Source: AC-37 sp036389835
GTDB lineage: Bacteria; Actinomycetota; Thermoleophilia; Solirubrobacterales; Thermoleophilaceae
Length of the DNA stretch: 64,000 bases
Direction: 5' to 3'
Assembly: GCA_036389835.1 (NCBI GenBank)
Contig: DASVWC010000041.1
Location: forward strand, 8,000-71,999
A model generated the notes under the pieces. The model saw nothing but the letters and a program-made list of their open reading frames with translations. It was not told the origin of the DNA and searched no databases. This document shows, piece by piece, positions 33,108 through 41,471 of the stretch. A program made the position numbers and the translations under genes. The first letter of the stretch is position 1, and each line of letters begins with the position of its first letter.

Positions 33108-33407
33108 ATGGCGAAGATCAACTCCAAGAACGGCGTGTGGGTACACGCGACCGCACTGGTCACGATCGGTGTGCCCGTGGCGCACGAGTTCGAGGACGTG
33201 ACGCCCGAGGAACGCTGGCGAGTCGCGATCAAGGCAGATGGCGAGGTGCAGCTGCACTTCGTGGACGGTCGCACCCAGCGCTTCGTCGTCAAGAACGGGG
33301 ATTCCGTTCTCGGGGTGGGCGATCATCTGTATCTCTCTCTCCAGGTTCCCCCTGGAACGCCGGTCGGGGCACTCCCCGAAGAGCCCGCGCCGGCGCAGGG
33401 CGCATGA
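33108..33407 (+). CDS. Small protein of unknown function, first of a three-gene unit
   Basis: 99 residues from an ATG preceded by GACGGGG and a good promoter. Predicted beta-rich. A phrase such as EVQLHFVDGRTQRFVVKNGDSVLGVGDHLYLSLQVPPG reads like a small beta-barrel or galectin-like edge. No signal peptide. I do not recognise the family. The stop overlaps the next start as ATGA, so the two products probably work together. Base composition here is somewhat less GC-rich than in the neighbouring loci. Confidence 0.75.
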   Translation: MAKINSKNGVWVHATALVTIGVPVAHEFEDVTPEERWRVAIKADGEVQLHFVDGRTQRFVVKNGDSVLGVGDHLYLSLQVPPGTPVGALPEEPAPAQGA

Positions 33408-34663
33408 GCGCGCAGGCCGCGCTCGACGCGGTCGCCGACAGCCTCAGCCTGACGCCGACGCTGCCTAACGCGCCGGGGCAGCCCGCGGTCGTCGCGCTGA
33501 ACCCGCCGCCCGGCGGACTCAGTCTCACCGAGATCTTGCCCGGCACGCTGAAGGCCACCTGGCTGAGCAAGGACGTGCTGTTCAAGACTTCCGGCTTCGA
33601 GAGTCAGATGGGCAACGTGCCGCCCGATCTCACGGCTCTCACCAACCTCGTGCAGGGGGTCAAGCCGTACCTGTCGAACGTCGGCAGCTTCATCACTCCG
33701 CCATCGGGAACGCCCGGGCTGCTCGGGCAGCTCGTCGCTGAGCTGCCTTCCGTGACTCAGGCGCAGCTCCCGGTCGCGGCGAGCGTCACCTGGAAGGCTC
33801 AGGACGCGAGCGGCAACGATCTGCCGGCAGCCGCGTTCAGCAAGCTCTCCGAGACGAACGCCGGTGCGTCGATCCTGTTCGCGCCGAGCATCGTGGAGGC
33901 GACCGGCGGATTGCCGCCCGCGCAGGTGCGCAGGATCCGTGCCGAGGTGACGCTGTCGGTCACGCTCCCGAACGGAACGAAGATCACGAACACCGGCGCC
34001 CCGAAGGCGCTGTCGGTCGACGTGCCGGTTCCCTCGCTGGCGGTGCCGACGATCGTCGCGCTGTTCAACCATGCGCCGTTCGACCTCACCGAGCACGGCG
34101 GCATCCCCGGCTGCGTGCTGGTGTGGGTGCCTCCTGGGAGCCCGTACCGCGACATCGGATCGCTCATCGCGGCACTTGAGCCGCTCGCCAGCGGTCTCTC
34201 GGCGTTGGCTCCGACGTTCGCGGCGCTGAGCTTCCTGTCCAACACCCAACGGGCGGCGCAGGCGATCGGCAGGCTCGTGGACCTCCTACGAGGGGTGACC
34301 GATCCCTCCAAGAACGTGAAGCTGGTGGTGCGGGCCTCGGGCAACGAGCCGTACCTCGACAAGATCGTCTTCTACCAGCAGTTCCTCTACTTCCACACCG
34401 CCGAGGACACGTTCGGCTCGCTGCTGATGGTGGGCATGCCCGGCAAGGCGGCGAAGTTCTACAACGCACGGAACTTCTCGACGAGCGAGGGTGCGTTCAC
34501 CGTGCGGCTACCCAACGACGCCCTGGCCGCGGTGATCGAGTCGTTGCACAGCGACCCGCCCGGTTGCGATCCGCCATCGGCGGTGCCGACGTCCGGCGCG
34601 GACTACATCGCCGCGCCCGCGCATTCGTTCGGCGATCGCTTCTCGTCGCTTGAGTTCAAGTAG
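33404..34663 (+). CDS. Unrecognised 419-residue protein
   Basis: ATG overlapping the previous stop. No signal peptide and no obvious transmembrane helix. The sequence has repeated beta-type segments in the first half (PLSVDVPVPSLA-like stretches, VTLSVTLPNGTKITNTG) and a mixed second half with IVALFNHAPFDL and GCVLVWVPPGSPYRDIGSL. The N-terminal PVAASVTWKAQD...ATGGLPP looks like an Ig-fold module. I cannot name a family. Its promoter, coupling to two small genes and slightly lower GC suggest a self-contained, perhaps horizontally acquired, three-gene unit. Confidence 0.8.
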   Translation: MSAQAALDAVADSLSLTPTLPNAPGQPAVVALNPPPGGLSLTEILPGTLKATWLSKDVLFKTSGFESQMGNVPPDLTALTNLVQGVKPYLSNVGSFITPPSGTPGLLGQLVAELPSVTQAQLPVAASVTWKAQDASGNDLPAAAFSKLSETNAGASILFAPSIVEATGGLPPAQVRRIRAEVTLSVTLPNGTKITNTGAPKALSVDVPVPSLAVPTIVALFNHAPFDLTEHGGIPGCVLVWVPPGSPYRDIGSLIAALEPLASGLSALAPTFAALSFLSNTQRAAQAIGRLVDLLRGVTDPSKNVKLVVRASGNEPYLDKIVFYQQFLYFHTAEDTFGSLLMVGMPGKAAKFYNARNFSTSEGAFTVRLPNDALAAVIESLHSDPPGCDPPSAVPTSGADYIAAPAHSFGDRFSSLEFK

Positions 34664-34931
34664 CCTCGCCATCGCGGTCGCGACAGAAGTCGCCGGTCCG
34701 TTGCGATTGGAGGCCTTCATCGACGACGTACCCGCGCCGCTGAACGAGCCCTTTCCGTGTTCCGCGGGCGCCCACCGGGTGACCCTGACGCTCCGGCTGC
34801 TGCTGCGCGACTCGATGGTCGCGGCGAATACCTGCCACCAGGTTCAGCTGGCTCCTGGCAGCGTCATGGTGCTGTCCCCGCTCGCTGCCTTCGAGCGACT
34901 GCTCACAGGCGAGCTCGGGCTCACCGCCTGA
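34650..34931 (+). CDS. Small hypothetical protein overlapping the previous gene
   Basis: 93 residues from a TTG that overlaps the previous gene by 14 bases. The predicted protein is compact and beta-rich (GPLRLEAFIDDVPAPLNEPFPCSAGAHRVTLTLRLLL), has two cysteines and reads like a single sandwich domain. No family recognised. The non-ATG start and absence of a clear ribosome-binding site lower confidence, but coding-like composition and tight spacing support it. Nothing supported lies between 34932 and 35095. Confidence 0.55.
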   Translation: MSSSSLAIAVATEVAGPLRLEAFIDDVPAPLNEPFPCSAGAHRVTLTLRLLLRDSMVAANTCHQVQLAPGSVMVLSPLAAFERLLTGELGLTA

Positions 34932-35095
34932 TCGGGACACGCCGGTTGGTGGCCGATCGATACCGCGGTGAACAGCCGGCTCTTTCGACGACGAGACGCC
35001 GCTCATGGATCGCACAGCGCTCAGCGGTCGAGACGAGATGGCGATAACGGTTGCCGCGTGGGGGGTGCGGGGAGAGCGGAGAGGGCGCTGCCGCG

Positions 35096-35740
35096 ATGAG
35101 GATGCTGGTCACCGGGGGAGGCGGATTCATCGGCTCGCACCTGACCGAGCGGCTGACACGCGACGGCCACGGCGTGCGCGTCCTCGACAACTTCGCCACG
35201 GGGCGGCGGGAGAACCTCCTCGGACTCGCCGACGACATCGAGCTGATCGAGGGCGATCTGCAGAGCTACGAGCGCGTGCACAACGCCGTACGCGGGTGCG
35301 AGGTGGTCTTCCACCAGGGCGCGCTTCCGTCGGTGCCGCGGTCGGTCCAGGACCCGCTCACCAGCAACGCGACGATACGTCGTGGGGACGCTCAACGTCC
35401 TGCTCGCCGCGCGCGACGCCGAGGTGCGACGCGTCGTATTCGCCTCGTCCTCGTCCGTCTACGGGAAGAACCCCACGCTGCCGAAGCGCGAGGATCAGAT
35501 CCCGCTCCCATTCTCACCCTACGCCGTCGCGAAGCTCGCCTGCGAGGGCTACTGCCGCAGCTTCTCCGAGGTCTACGGGCTCGAGACCGTGAGCCTGCGC
35601 TATTCAACGTGTTCGGCCCGCGGCAGGACCCCTGGTCGCAGTACGCGGCGGTCATCCCGCTGTTCATGGGGCCGGGCGGCTGCTCCAGGGCCTGGAGGCG
35701 ATCCCAGGCGACACCACGATTTTTCAGGATCCCCTCATGA
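35096..35740 (+). pseudogene. Frameshifted NAD-dependent epimerase/dehydratase remnant
   Basis: Starts intact with MRMLVTGGGGFIGSHLTERL, VRVLDNFATGRRENL and a Glu-Gly-Asp segment, typical of UDP-sugar 4-epimerases. Near 35375 the frame shifts (SNATI then VVGTLNVLLAARDAEVRR in another frame). That frame carries FASSSSVYG and the catalytic PYAVAKLACEGY. A second shift near 35608 (LRY to FNVFGPRQDPWSQYAAVIPLFM, one T missing) returns to the first frame, and homology fades after about 35700. The normal length is about 310 residues, so the 3' third is lost. The 35741-35918 stretch shows no gene. Confidence 0.85.
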
Positions 35741-35918
35741 GGGACCCGGGGGGCAAACCTGAAACCCGTCTTCCGCGGGCCCATGCCCCTCACCCGTACG
35801 CCCCTTGGCGTCTCCGGGCGGTGATCGTCTGTATAGCGGCGCGAAATTCAGGAGTCAGAGCTACTGGGCCCAGAAGACCCGCTTGACTTTTCAGACTAAA
35901 CCCTGAACCATTTTCAGT

Positions 35919-37172
35919 GTGACCGCGGAGCACAGCGGGGCCTCCTCGCCGGTAGCAGGAGTCCGGCCAAGGAGTGACCTGGCTGCGGACATGGCGGTCG
36001 AACGTCCCGGGCTTGCCGGCGCGGAGCGGCCCCTGCGTCTGGACGAGCCGATCGTGATCGGAGCCGGTCCCGGCGGCCTGGCTGCGGCGCGCGCCCTCGA
36101 GCGGCGCGGAATCCCGGCCCGGCTCTTCGAACGCGGCGATCGCGTCTGCATGAGCTGGCGCGCCCACTACGACAGCCTTCAGCTGAACTCGCCACGGCGC
36201 ATGTCCTCCCTTCCGGGACTCAGGATCGACCGTCGCGCCGGGGCCTGGCCGGGGAGGGACGACTTCATCGCCTACGTCGAGCGCTATGCCGAGCCGCTCG
36301 CGTCGCGAATCGCGTTCGGGACCGACGTACGGCGGATCGACAGGGAGGACGGCGGCTGGCGGCTCGAGACGTCGCGCGGCCCGATGTGGTCGCGGCACGT
36401 GATCGTGGCGGCGGGACTGCTCGCGGTCCCGTTCATGCCGTCGTGGCCGGGGCGCGAGGAGTTCGAGGGGCAGCTCGTCCACGCCGCCGATTACAGGAAC
36501 GCGGAGCGCTACCGGGGACGCGATGTGCTTCTGGTGGGCATGGGGCAGACCGGGTCCGACGTCGGCATAGACCTGGTGCGCGGCGGCGTCGGGCGACTGC
36601 GGGTGGCCGTGCGGACCCCGCCGGTGATCCTGCGCCGGCGTGCGTGGGTCACCCTCACCAACCAGCTCGCCAAGTACATGCACACGCCGGATGCGATGAG
36701 CGACACGATGGCGCGCCTCTACCACCGCCTGATGTGGGGGAGCCTCGAGTCCTACGGGCTCGGCGCGCCCGGGGACATCGCCACGAGCAGGAAGAGCCGG
36801 TCTGGCACGCTCGGCTTCAACCGCGGCGTGGGCTTCACGTTCGATCGCGGTCTGGTGAGTGCGATCAAGAAGCGCTATGTGGAAGTGGTTGCTGCGGTCG
36901 AGAGGTTCGAAGGAGGGGACGTGGTACTTGTGGACGGCCGCCGTCTCAGGCCGGACGTCGTGATCGCGGCGACCGGGCGGCGACCGAACCTCGCTCCCAT
37001 CGTCGGGCACCTGGGCGTCCTCAACTCAGACGGCCGCCCCTCGGTTCATGGCGGGCGCACGGCGCACGGCGCGCCGGGCATGTACTTCATCGGGTATCGG
37101 CTTCCGCCCGCGCAGCTGCCGGACATGACGCTCGACGCCCACGCGATCGCGCGCGGTGTGAGCCGGAGCTGA
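35919..37172 (+). CDS. Flavin-dependent monooxygenase (FMO/NAD(P)-binding type), copy 1
   Basis: 417 residues from a GTG immediately after a TCAG-rich AT patch; an ATG at 35991 is the alternative start. FAD-binding VIGAGPGGLAAARALERRG, the RLFERGDRVCMSWRAHYDSLQLNSPRRMSSLPG region, a second nucleotide-binding site VLLVGMGQTGSDVGIDL and the C-terminal ATGRRPNLAP are class-B FMO-like. The family oxygenates N, S or C atoms using NAD(P)H. It is a paralogue of the gene at 41472 (shared LNSPR-x-x-SSLPG, MYFIGYRLPP). In this locus it could hydroxylate an amine or a chain carbon. Confidence 0.85.
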   Translation: MTAEHSGASSPVAGVRPRSDLAADMAVERPGLAGAERPLRLDEPIVIGAGPGGLAAARALERRGIPARLFERGDRVCMSWRAHYDSLQLNSPRRMSSLPGLRIDRRAGAWPGRDDFIAYVERYAEPLASRIAFGTDVRRIDREDGGWRLETSRGPMWSRHVIVAAGLLAVPFMPSWPGREEFEGQLVHAADYRNAERYRGRDVLLVGMGQTGSDVGIDLVRGGVGRLRVAVRTPPVILRRRAWVTLTNQLAKYMHTPDAMSDTMARLYHRLMWGSLESYGLGAPGDIATSRKSRSGTLGFNRGVGFTFDRGLVSAIKKRYVEVVAAVERFEGGDVVLVDGRRLRPDVVIAATGRRPNLAPIVGHLGVLNSDGRPSVHGGRTAHGAPGMYFIGYRLPPAQLPDMTLDAHAIARGVSRS

Positions 37173-37214
37173 CGGCCGGCCAGCCGTGGGCCCCGGCGCG
37201 CTTGGGGCCTACGC

Positions 37215-38669
37215 CTAGCCGGCTCGTGCGAGGCCCGCGGGGCGAGCGTCCTCGCCGTGCGGCGCGCCGGCCGGCACCAGCCTGCGCACGACCCGCACCC
37301 TCGCGCCGTGCCGCGGCGCGGTCGTCACGTGCTTCATCTGAGCCTCCTCGGACCGCGCGCTCGTCGCTGCCATCTCGACGCGGCTCAAAACCGTGTCCAG
37401 GACCACCTTCATCTCGTAAGTGGCGAGCGAGGCACCGAGGCAATGCCGGCGGCCGCGACCGAACGGAATCCAGTTCGACTGCGGCGGTGGGGAATCCCCC
37501 AGGAACCGCTCGGGTCGGAACGCCTGGGCGTCCGGATACAGCGCCTCGGAGGTGTTGACACCGCCGATCGACGGCATCATGTAGGTGCCGGCGGGCAGGC
37601 GGAAGCCGGCGACGTCGGCGTCCGCGGTGAGTCTGCGGATGACGTTCGGCACGACCGGGCGGACCCGCAGGGTTTCCTTGATCACCGCCTCGAGGTACTC
37701 CCCCGGTCCGTCGCGCAGCTCGGCGAGCAGATGCTCCAGCACGGGCGGATGGCGCAGGAGGCGCTCGAACCCGTACGCGAGCGCCGACGCGGTTGTCTCG
37801 TGACCCGCGAGCAGCAATGCCATGAGCTGAGAGAGCAGGTCGTCATCGGTCATCGCCCGCCCGTCGTCAAAGCGTGCGTCGATGAGCATGGACAGCACGT
37901 CGGTCCGCTGCTCGCGGTTGGGATCGGCGCGCCGCTCGGCGATCTCCGCTCTGATCAGGTCGTAGGTGCCGTCGACCAGCCGCCGGTGGCGACGCCATGG
38001 GCCCACTCGCTCGAGCCATGGGTACATCCAGGCGATCTGGATCAGGGTTCCCGGCCCGATCGTCTGCGGCAGGCGCGCCTGCAACAGCCGGCGACGCTCG
38101 GGATCGCTGATGCCGAAGACCGCATCCAGCATGACTCCGAGGGTGATCCGCTGCGTGGCCTCGATCAGGCGCATGCTGCGGCCGACCTCCCACGAGTCGA
38201 CCTCCTCCGCGGCGATGCGTGCGATCAGCTCGCCGTAGGCCTTGACGCGGTCGCCGTGGAACGGCGGGAGCATGAGCTTGCGGGTGCGCAGATGCTCGTC
38301 CTCGTCGAGCACGAAGATCGAGCGCGGCCCCATAAGGGCGGTGAACACCGTCGCATATCCCTCGCCGGGATGGACGAGCTGCGGATCCGCCCCGAAGAGC
38401 TCCTTGATGTCGTCGGGATCGGTCAGGAGGACGACATTGCCCCAGGGCGGCGACCAAACCGTGAAGGTGTTCCCGACCCGGCGGCGCGCCCACGCGATGA
38501 ACGGCAGCGTCCGCTTCCAGAACAGGACCAGCGCGATCGGCCTCGGCAGCGGCGCGCGAGGCGGAAGCTTCGGCGCCCGACCGGCGGCAGCCCGCGGCCC
38601 CGCGTCAGAGGGTTCGTTCCGCGGTCTCGTCTGGGGTGACGTCGCTGACTTCGAGCTTGGGTTGCCCAT
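37215..38669 (-). CDS. Cytochrome P450
   Basis: 484 residues from the ATG at 38669 (ATG at 38708 also possible). The I-helix oxygen-activation motif LLAGHETTAS, ExxR in KETLRVRP, PERFL and the heme-binding FGRGRRHCLGASLATYEMK with the ligating Cys are all intact. It overlaps the end of the MmpL-type gene by at least 64 bases on the same strand, so the two are coexpressed. Class resembles CYP102/CYP110-like fatty-chain hydroxylases by general appearance only. A role in oxidising a lipid-like product that the MmpL protein exports is plausible. Confidence 0.93.
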   Translation of the reverse strand: MGNPSSKSATSPQTRPRNEPSDAGPRAAAGRAPKLPPRAPLPRPIALVLFWKRTLPFIAWARRRVGNTFTVWSPPWGNVVLLTDPDDIKELFGADPQLVHPGEGYATVFTALMGPRSIFVLDEDEHLRTRKLMLPPFHGDRVKAYGELIARIAAEEVDSWEVGRSMRLIEATQRITLGVMLDAVFGISDPERRRLLQARLPQTIGPGTLIQIAWMYPWLERVGPWRRHRRLVDGTYDLIRAEIAERRADPNREQRTDVLSMLIDARFDDGRAMTDDDLLSQLMALLLAGHETTASALAYGFERLLRHPPVLEHLLAELRDGPGEYLEAVIKETLRVRPVVPNVIRRLTADADVAGFRLPAGTYMMPSIGGVNTSEALYPDAQAFRPERFLGDSPPPQSNWIPFGRGRRHCLGASLATYEMKVVLDTVLSRVEMAATSARSEEAQMKHVTTAPRHGARVRVVRRLVPAGAPHGEDARPAGLARAG

Positions 38670-40944
38670 CGTGATCGTGCGTTCCTCCATCCGCGCCCGC
38701 GAGTGCATGTGCGGGAGCGAGGTTGGGTTCGAGCACCTGGCGCAGGTGTTCGAGGTTGGTGGTCGGCAGGATGCGCGCCAGCGGCCTCGGGAGCCACCAG
38801 TTCCACCGGCCGAACAGCTTCATGGCCGCCGGGACGAGCACCAGTCGAACGATCGTCGCGTCTATCGCGATCGCGACTGCGCTGGCGAGCCCGATCTGCT
38901 GGAGGCTCGGCACCCCGGCGCTGACGAACGACAGGAAGACCGCGACCATGATGAGCGCCGCGCTCGTGATCGTTGCCGCGCTGGTCGCGAGGCCCTGCGC
39001 GACGGCGCGGGTGTTGTCACCGCTGATCGCATACCGCTCGCGGATGCGAGTGAGCATGAACACCTCGTAGTCCATGGACAGGCCGAACGCGATCACGAGC
39101 ACGAGCGGCGGCGTGCCCGTGTTGATCTCCGACGACTTGTCCAGCCCGAGGAACGAGAGCCAGCCCCATTGGAAGGCGGCGACGAGCACCCCGTACGCGG
39201 CTGTCACGGACAGGACGTTCATCAGCACCGCCTTGAGCGGCAGGACGATGGACCGCAGCAGGACGATCAGCACGACCAGCGAGAAGACGAGCACGAACAG
39301 GATGATCTTCCAGAGCGAGCCGGCGACGAGGTCGTCGAAGTCGTCCAGGATCGCTGTCGTGCCGCCGACCTCGGCCTGCGCGCTGGCGCCCGCTACCGCC
39401 GGAAGGCTCTCGCGCAGCCGGGAGACGGCGTCGCGCGCGGCGTCGGACTCCGGGTTCACCCGCAGGACGACGTTCAGCTTGACGAGATGCTGGTCCTTCG
39501 AGGTGGCCTGCTCGCCCACGCTGCGTACCGCGGGATCGCGCCGGATCGCCGCCCTCACCCGTCGCAGCGTCGCCCGATTGGCCGCTTCGCGCGCCGACCC
39601 GCGGCCGAAGTCGAGCACGACGAGCGTCGGGCCGAGCGCGCCAGGGCCGACCACGGCTGCGGCAGCCTCCGTACCTCGTCGCGTCTCGTTCTCGGAGTCG
39701 AGCTGGCCGGTCGCGCTGTTCGACACCTTGAGGTCGAGCGCGGGGAGCGCCAGCGTGAGCAGCACCGCGAGGGCAGCGACGACCGACAGCACGGGGCGCG
39801 CCATGACGGCACCCGTCCAGCGCTCCCAGAAGCCCTGCGCCGCGGCACCTTCGCGACGGCGCGCCCTACGGCGCTCGAGCGCGCGCCCGACACGGCCCGG
39901 CTCGTACGCGCGCCGCCCGAGCATGCGAATGAGGACCGGCAGCAACGTGGATGCGCCGAGCATCGAAACCGCCACGACGATGATCGGGCCCGCCGCCATC
40001 GACCGGAGGGCCGGCGAATCGATCAGGAAGAGCGCCGCCAGCGAGACGATCACGGTCAGCCCGGAGAAGAGCACGGCGACTCCCGAGGTGGCAAGCGCGG
40101 TGGCCCGGGCCTGGTCCGGGCTCCGACCCGCCCGCACCTCTTCGCGATAGCGCGCGAGCACGAACAGCGAGTAGTCCACCGCTACCCCGATGCCGAGCAT
40201 CGACGCCATGCTGGACACGAACACAGACATCGTGACCGAGAGCGAAATGGCGAAGATGATCGCGAAGGTGACGACCACCGCGGCGACGCCGAGTAGGAAC
40301 GGCAGTGCGGCCGCCGCGGCCGAGCCGAACGCCAGCAGCAGCACGATCGCGATGATCGGGAGGCCGCGCGACTCGGCCTTCTGCCCGTCCTCCTTGTTCA
40401 CCGCTTGGAACGCCGCCCACAGGCCGCCCTGGCCGCCTACGTGCACGTCGACGCGCCCATCCGCGGCGACGCCCGCCTTGTCCGCTTCGATTCCGAGCTC
40501 GGTGCGCAGGTCCTTCGCGAGGTCGATCGCCTGCGTGTCGCCGCCGCGCACAGGAAGCGGGATCACGACGGGCTGGTCCGGCCGGGCACGGGCACTCGCG
40601 AGCGCTTCCCGGCGGGCGGCCGGCGCGATTCGCCCCTCCGGGACCTGAGCGACCTTGCCGTCCACCGTTCGGACGGCCGCGCTCAGATCCCCCGGGCGCG
40701 CGTCGCGGTGGGGGACCAGGACGTAGAAGTTCGTCGCCGAGGGCGAGTCGGGGAACCGGCTCTCTATCGCCTCCTTGACGGCGACCGACTCCGACCCGCC
40801 GGCCTCCCAGCCCCCGCCGGTGAGATGGTCCTCCTGGCGTGCCGCGAACGGCAGAGCGGCCACCAAGGCGACCAACCACAGGGCGAGGAACAGCTTTTGC
40901 CGACGACGCAGCAGCCTGTCGAGCCTCAGCATTAACGTCTGCAC
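38605..40944 (-). CDS. MmpL/RND-family transporter
   Basis: 779 residues from a GTG. Twelve-helix RND topology is seen in two halves, each with one helix, a periplasmic domain and five more helices. The proton-relay Asp-Tyr pairs are intact in VAVDYSLFVLARYREE and FGLSMDYEVFMLTRIRE. MmpL proteins export lipids and lipid-like natural products across the actinobacterial membrane. It is placed upstream of and overlapping the P450 gene, and probably exports the product of this locus. The C-terminal tail is hydrophilic and His/Asp-rich. Confidence 0.92.
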   Translation of the reverse strand: MQTLMLRLDRLLRRRQKLFLALWLVALVAALPFAARQEDHLTGGGWEAGGSESVAVKEAIESRFPDSPSATNFYVLVPHRDARPGDLSAAVRTVDGKVAQVPEGRIAPAARREALASARARPDQPVVIPLPVRGGDTQAIDLAKDLRTELGIEADKAGVAADGRVDVHVGGQGGLWAAFQAVNKEDGQKAESRGLPIIAIVLLLAFGSAAAAALPFLLGVAAVVVTFAIIFAISLSVTMSVFVSSMASMLGIGVAVDYSLFVLARYREEVRAGRSPDQARATALATSGVAVLFSGLTVIVSLAALFLIDSPALRSMAAGPIIVVAVSMLGASTLLPVLIRMLGRRAYEPGRVGRALERRRARRREGAAAQGFWERWTGAVMARPVLSVVAALAVLLTLALPALDLKVSNSATGQLDSENETRRGTEAAAAVVGPGALGPTLVVLDFGRGSAREAANRATLRRVRAAIRRDPAVRSVGEQATSKDQHLVKLNVVLRVNPESDAARDAVSRLRESLPAVAGASAQAEVGGTTAILDDFDDLVAGSLWKIILFVLVFSLVVLIVLLRSIVLPLKAVLMNVLSVTAAYGVLVAAFQWGWLSFLGLDKSSEINTGTPPLVLVIAFGLSMDYEVFMLTRIRERYAISGDNTRAVAQGLATSAATITSAALIMVAVFLSFVSAGVPSLQQIGLASAVAIAIDATIVRLVLVPAAMKLFGRWNWWLPRPLARILPTTNLEHLRQVLEPNLAPAHALAGADGGTHDHDGQPKLEVSDVTPDETAERTL

Positions 40945-40980
40945 GTCGTCTCCCGAGTTGCCCTGGCCACCGGCAGAGTA

Positions 40981-41136
40981 CTAAAAAAGCTCACTGGCAA
41001 TGCTGTTCGCTACATCGCGGGGGCATCGTTGCGCAACCACGAACCCAGGCGCCGGCTCAGGTGCGAGGAGGGCCGGCACCGCGGCCGCGACCACTTCGAG
41101 AGTGAGTAAACGGTCCTGGCGCACGCTGCTCGTCAT
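40981..41136 (-). pseudogene. Remnant of a second diacylglycerol-kinase-like (VlmJ-type) gene
   Basis: A 51-codon reading frame begins ATGACG just after the decayed tRNA copy, exactly as the intact kinase gene begins after the intact tRNA at 45511. Soon after the start it continues with LLTLEVVAAAVPALLAPEPAPG. This matches the C-terminus of the intact protein (SLTLDVVEAAVPALVGWRGP) at 12 of 14 positions of the core. About 300 internal codons are missing, and the tail is different. It shows that the tRNA-kinase pair was duplicated as a unit and one copy decayed. Confidence 0.8.
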
Positions 41137-41141
41137 CGAGC

Positions 41142-41246
41142 GGAGGGGGAAGGATTCGAACCTCCGACACCGGCGCTCGGTCCGCCACCGGCGCTCGGCC
41201 GGTGAAAGCGACCCCTGACCACCGCAATACCGCTCTGCACCCCTCC
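41142..41246 (-). pseudogene. Decayed copy of the serine-type tRNA-like gene
   Basis: Reading on the minus strand, the ends match the tRNA-like sequence at 45517-45605. The 5' GGAGGGGTGCAGAGCGGTATTG lacks one base, and the 3' half with the TTCGAATCC loop and CCCCTCC acceptor strand is identical. The middle is rearranged: the anticodon stem no longer pairs and a GAGCGCCGGTG segment is duplicated, giving 105 instead of 89 bases. The shared similarity extends past the 3' end into the ATGACG start of the following kinase remnant. Confidence 0.85.
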
Positions 41247-41447
41247 TGATTCAGAAGATCGTATCAGGATTCAGGACCAGAAAGCGGCCAGGCAGCCTGG
41301 GCCCCTCTCAGCGGCTTCCAGGCTGTCGAGTCCGAGGCCGTCCAGCTCGCTCCGAGAGGCTGCGGAACGACGGCGTGGACACCGACTCAGACCCCTGGGT
41401 TACCAGCAATTTTCTGAGCACCTGCCATGGCAACGGCCCCCTGAAAG

Positions 41448-41462
41448 TCTGAAAAGATCTGA
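41448..41462. promoter_or_regulatory. Direct repeat of TCTGA with 10-bp spacing before the second FMO gene
   Basis: TCTGA at 41448 and 41458 lie in AT-rich DNA 10-24 bases before the ATG at 41472. The same arrangement (CCTGA 45661, TCTGA 45671) precedes the acyl-CoA-dehydrogenase-like gene, and a three-fold version lies at 58856-58880. Both leaders continue with GGTGGCCGGG. Confidence 0.5.
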
Positions 41463-41471
41463 TAGGATGCG

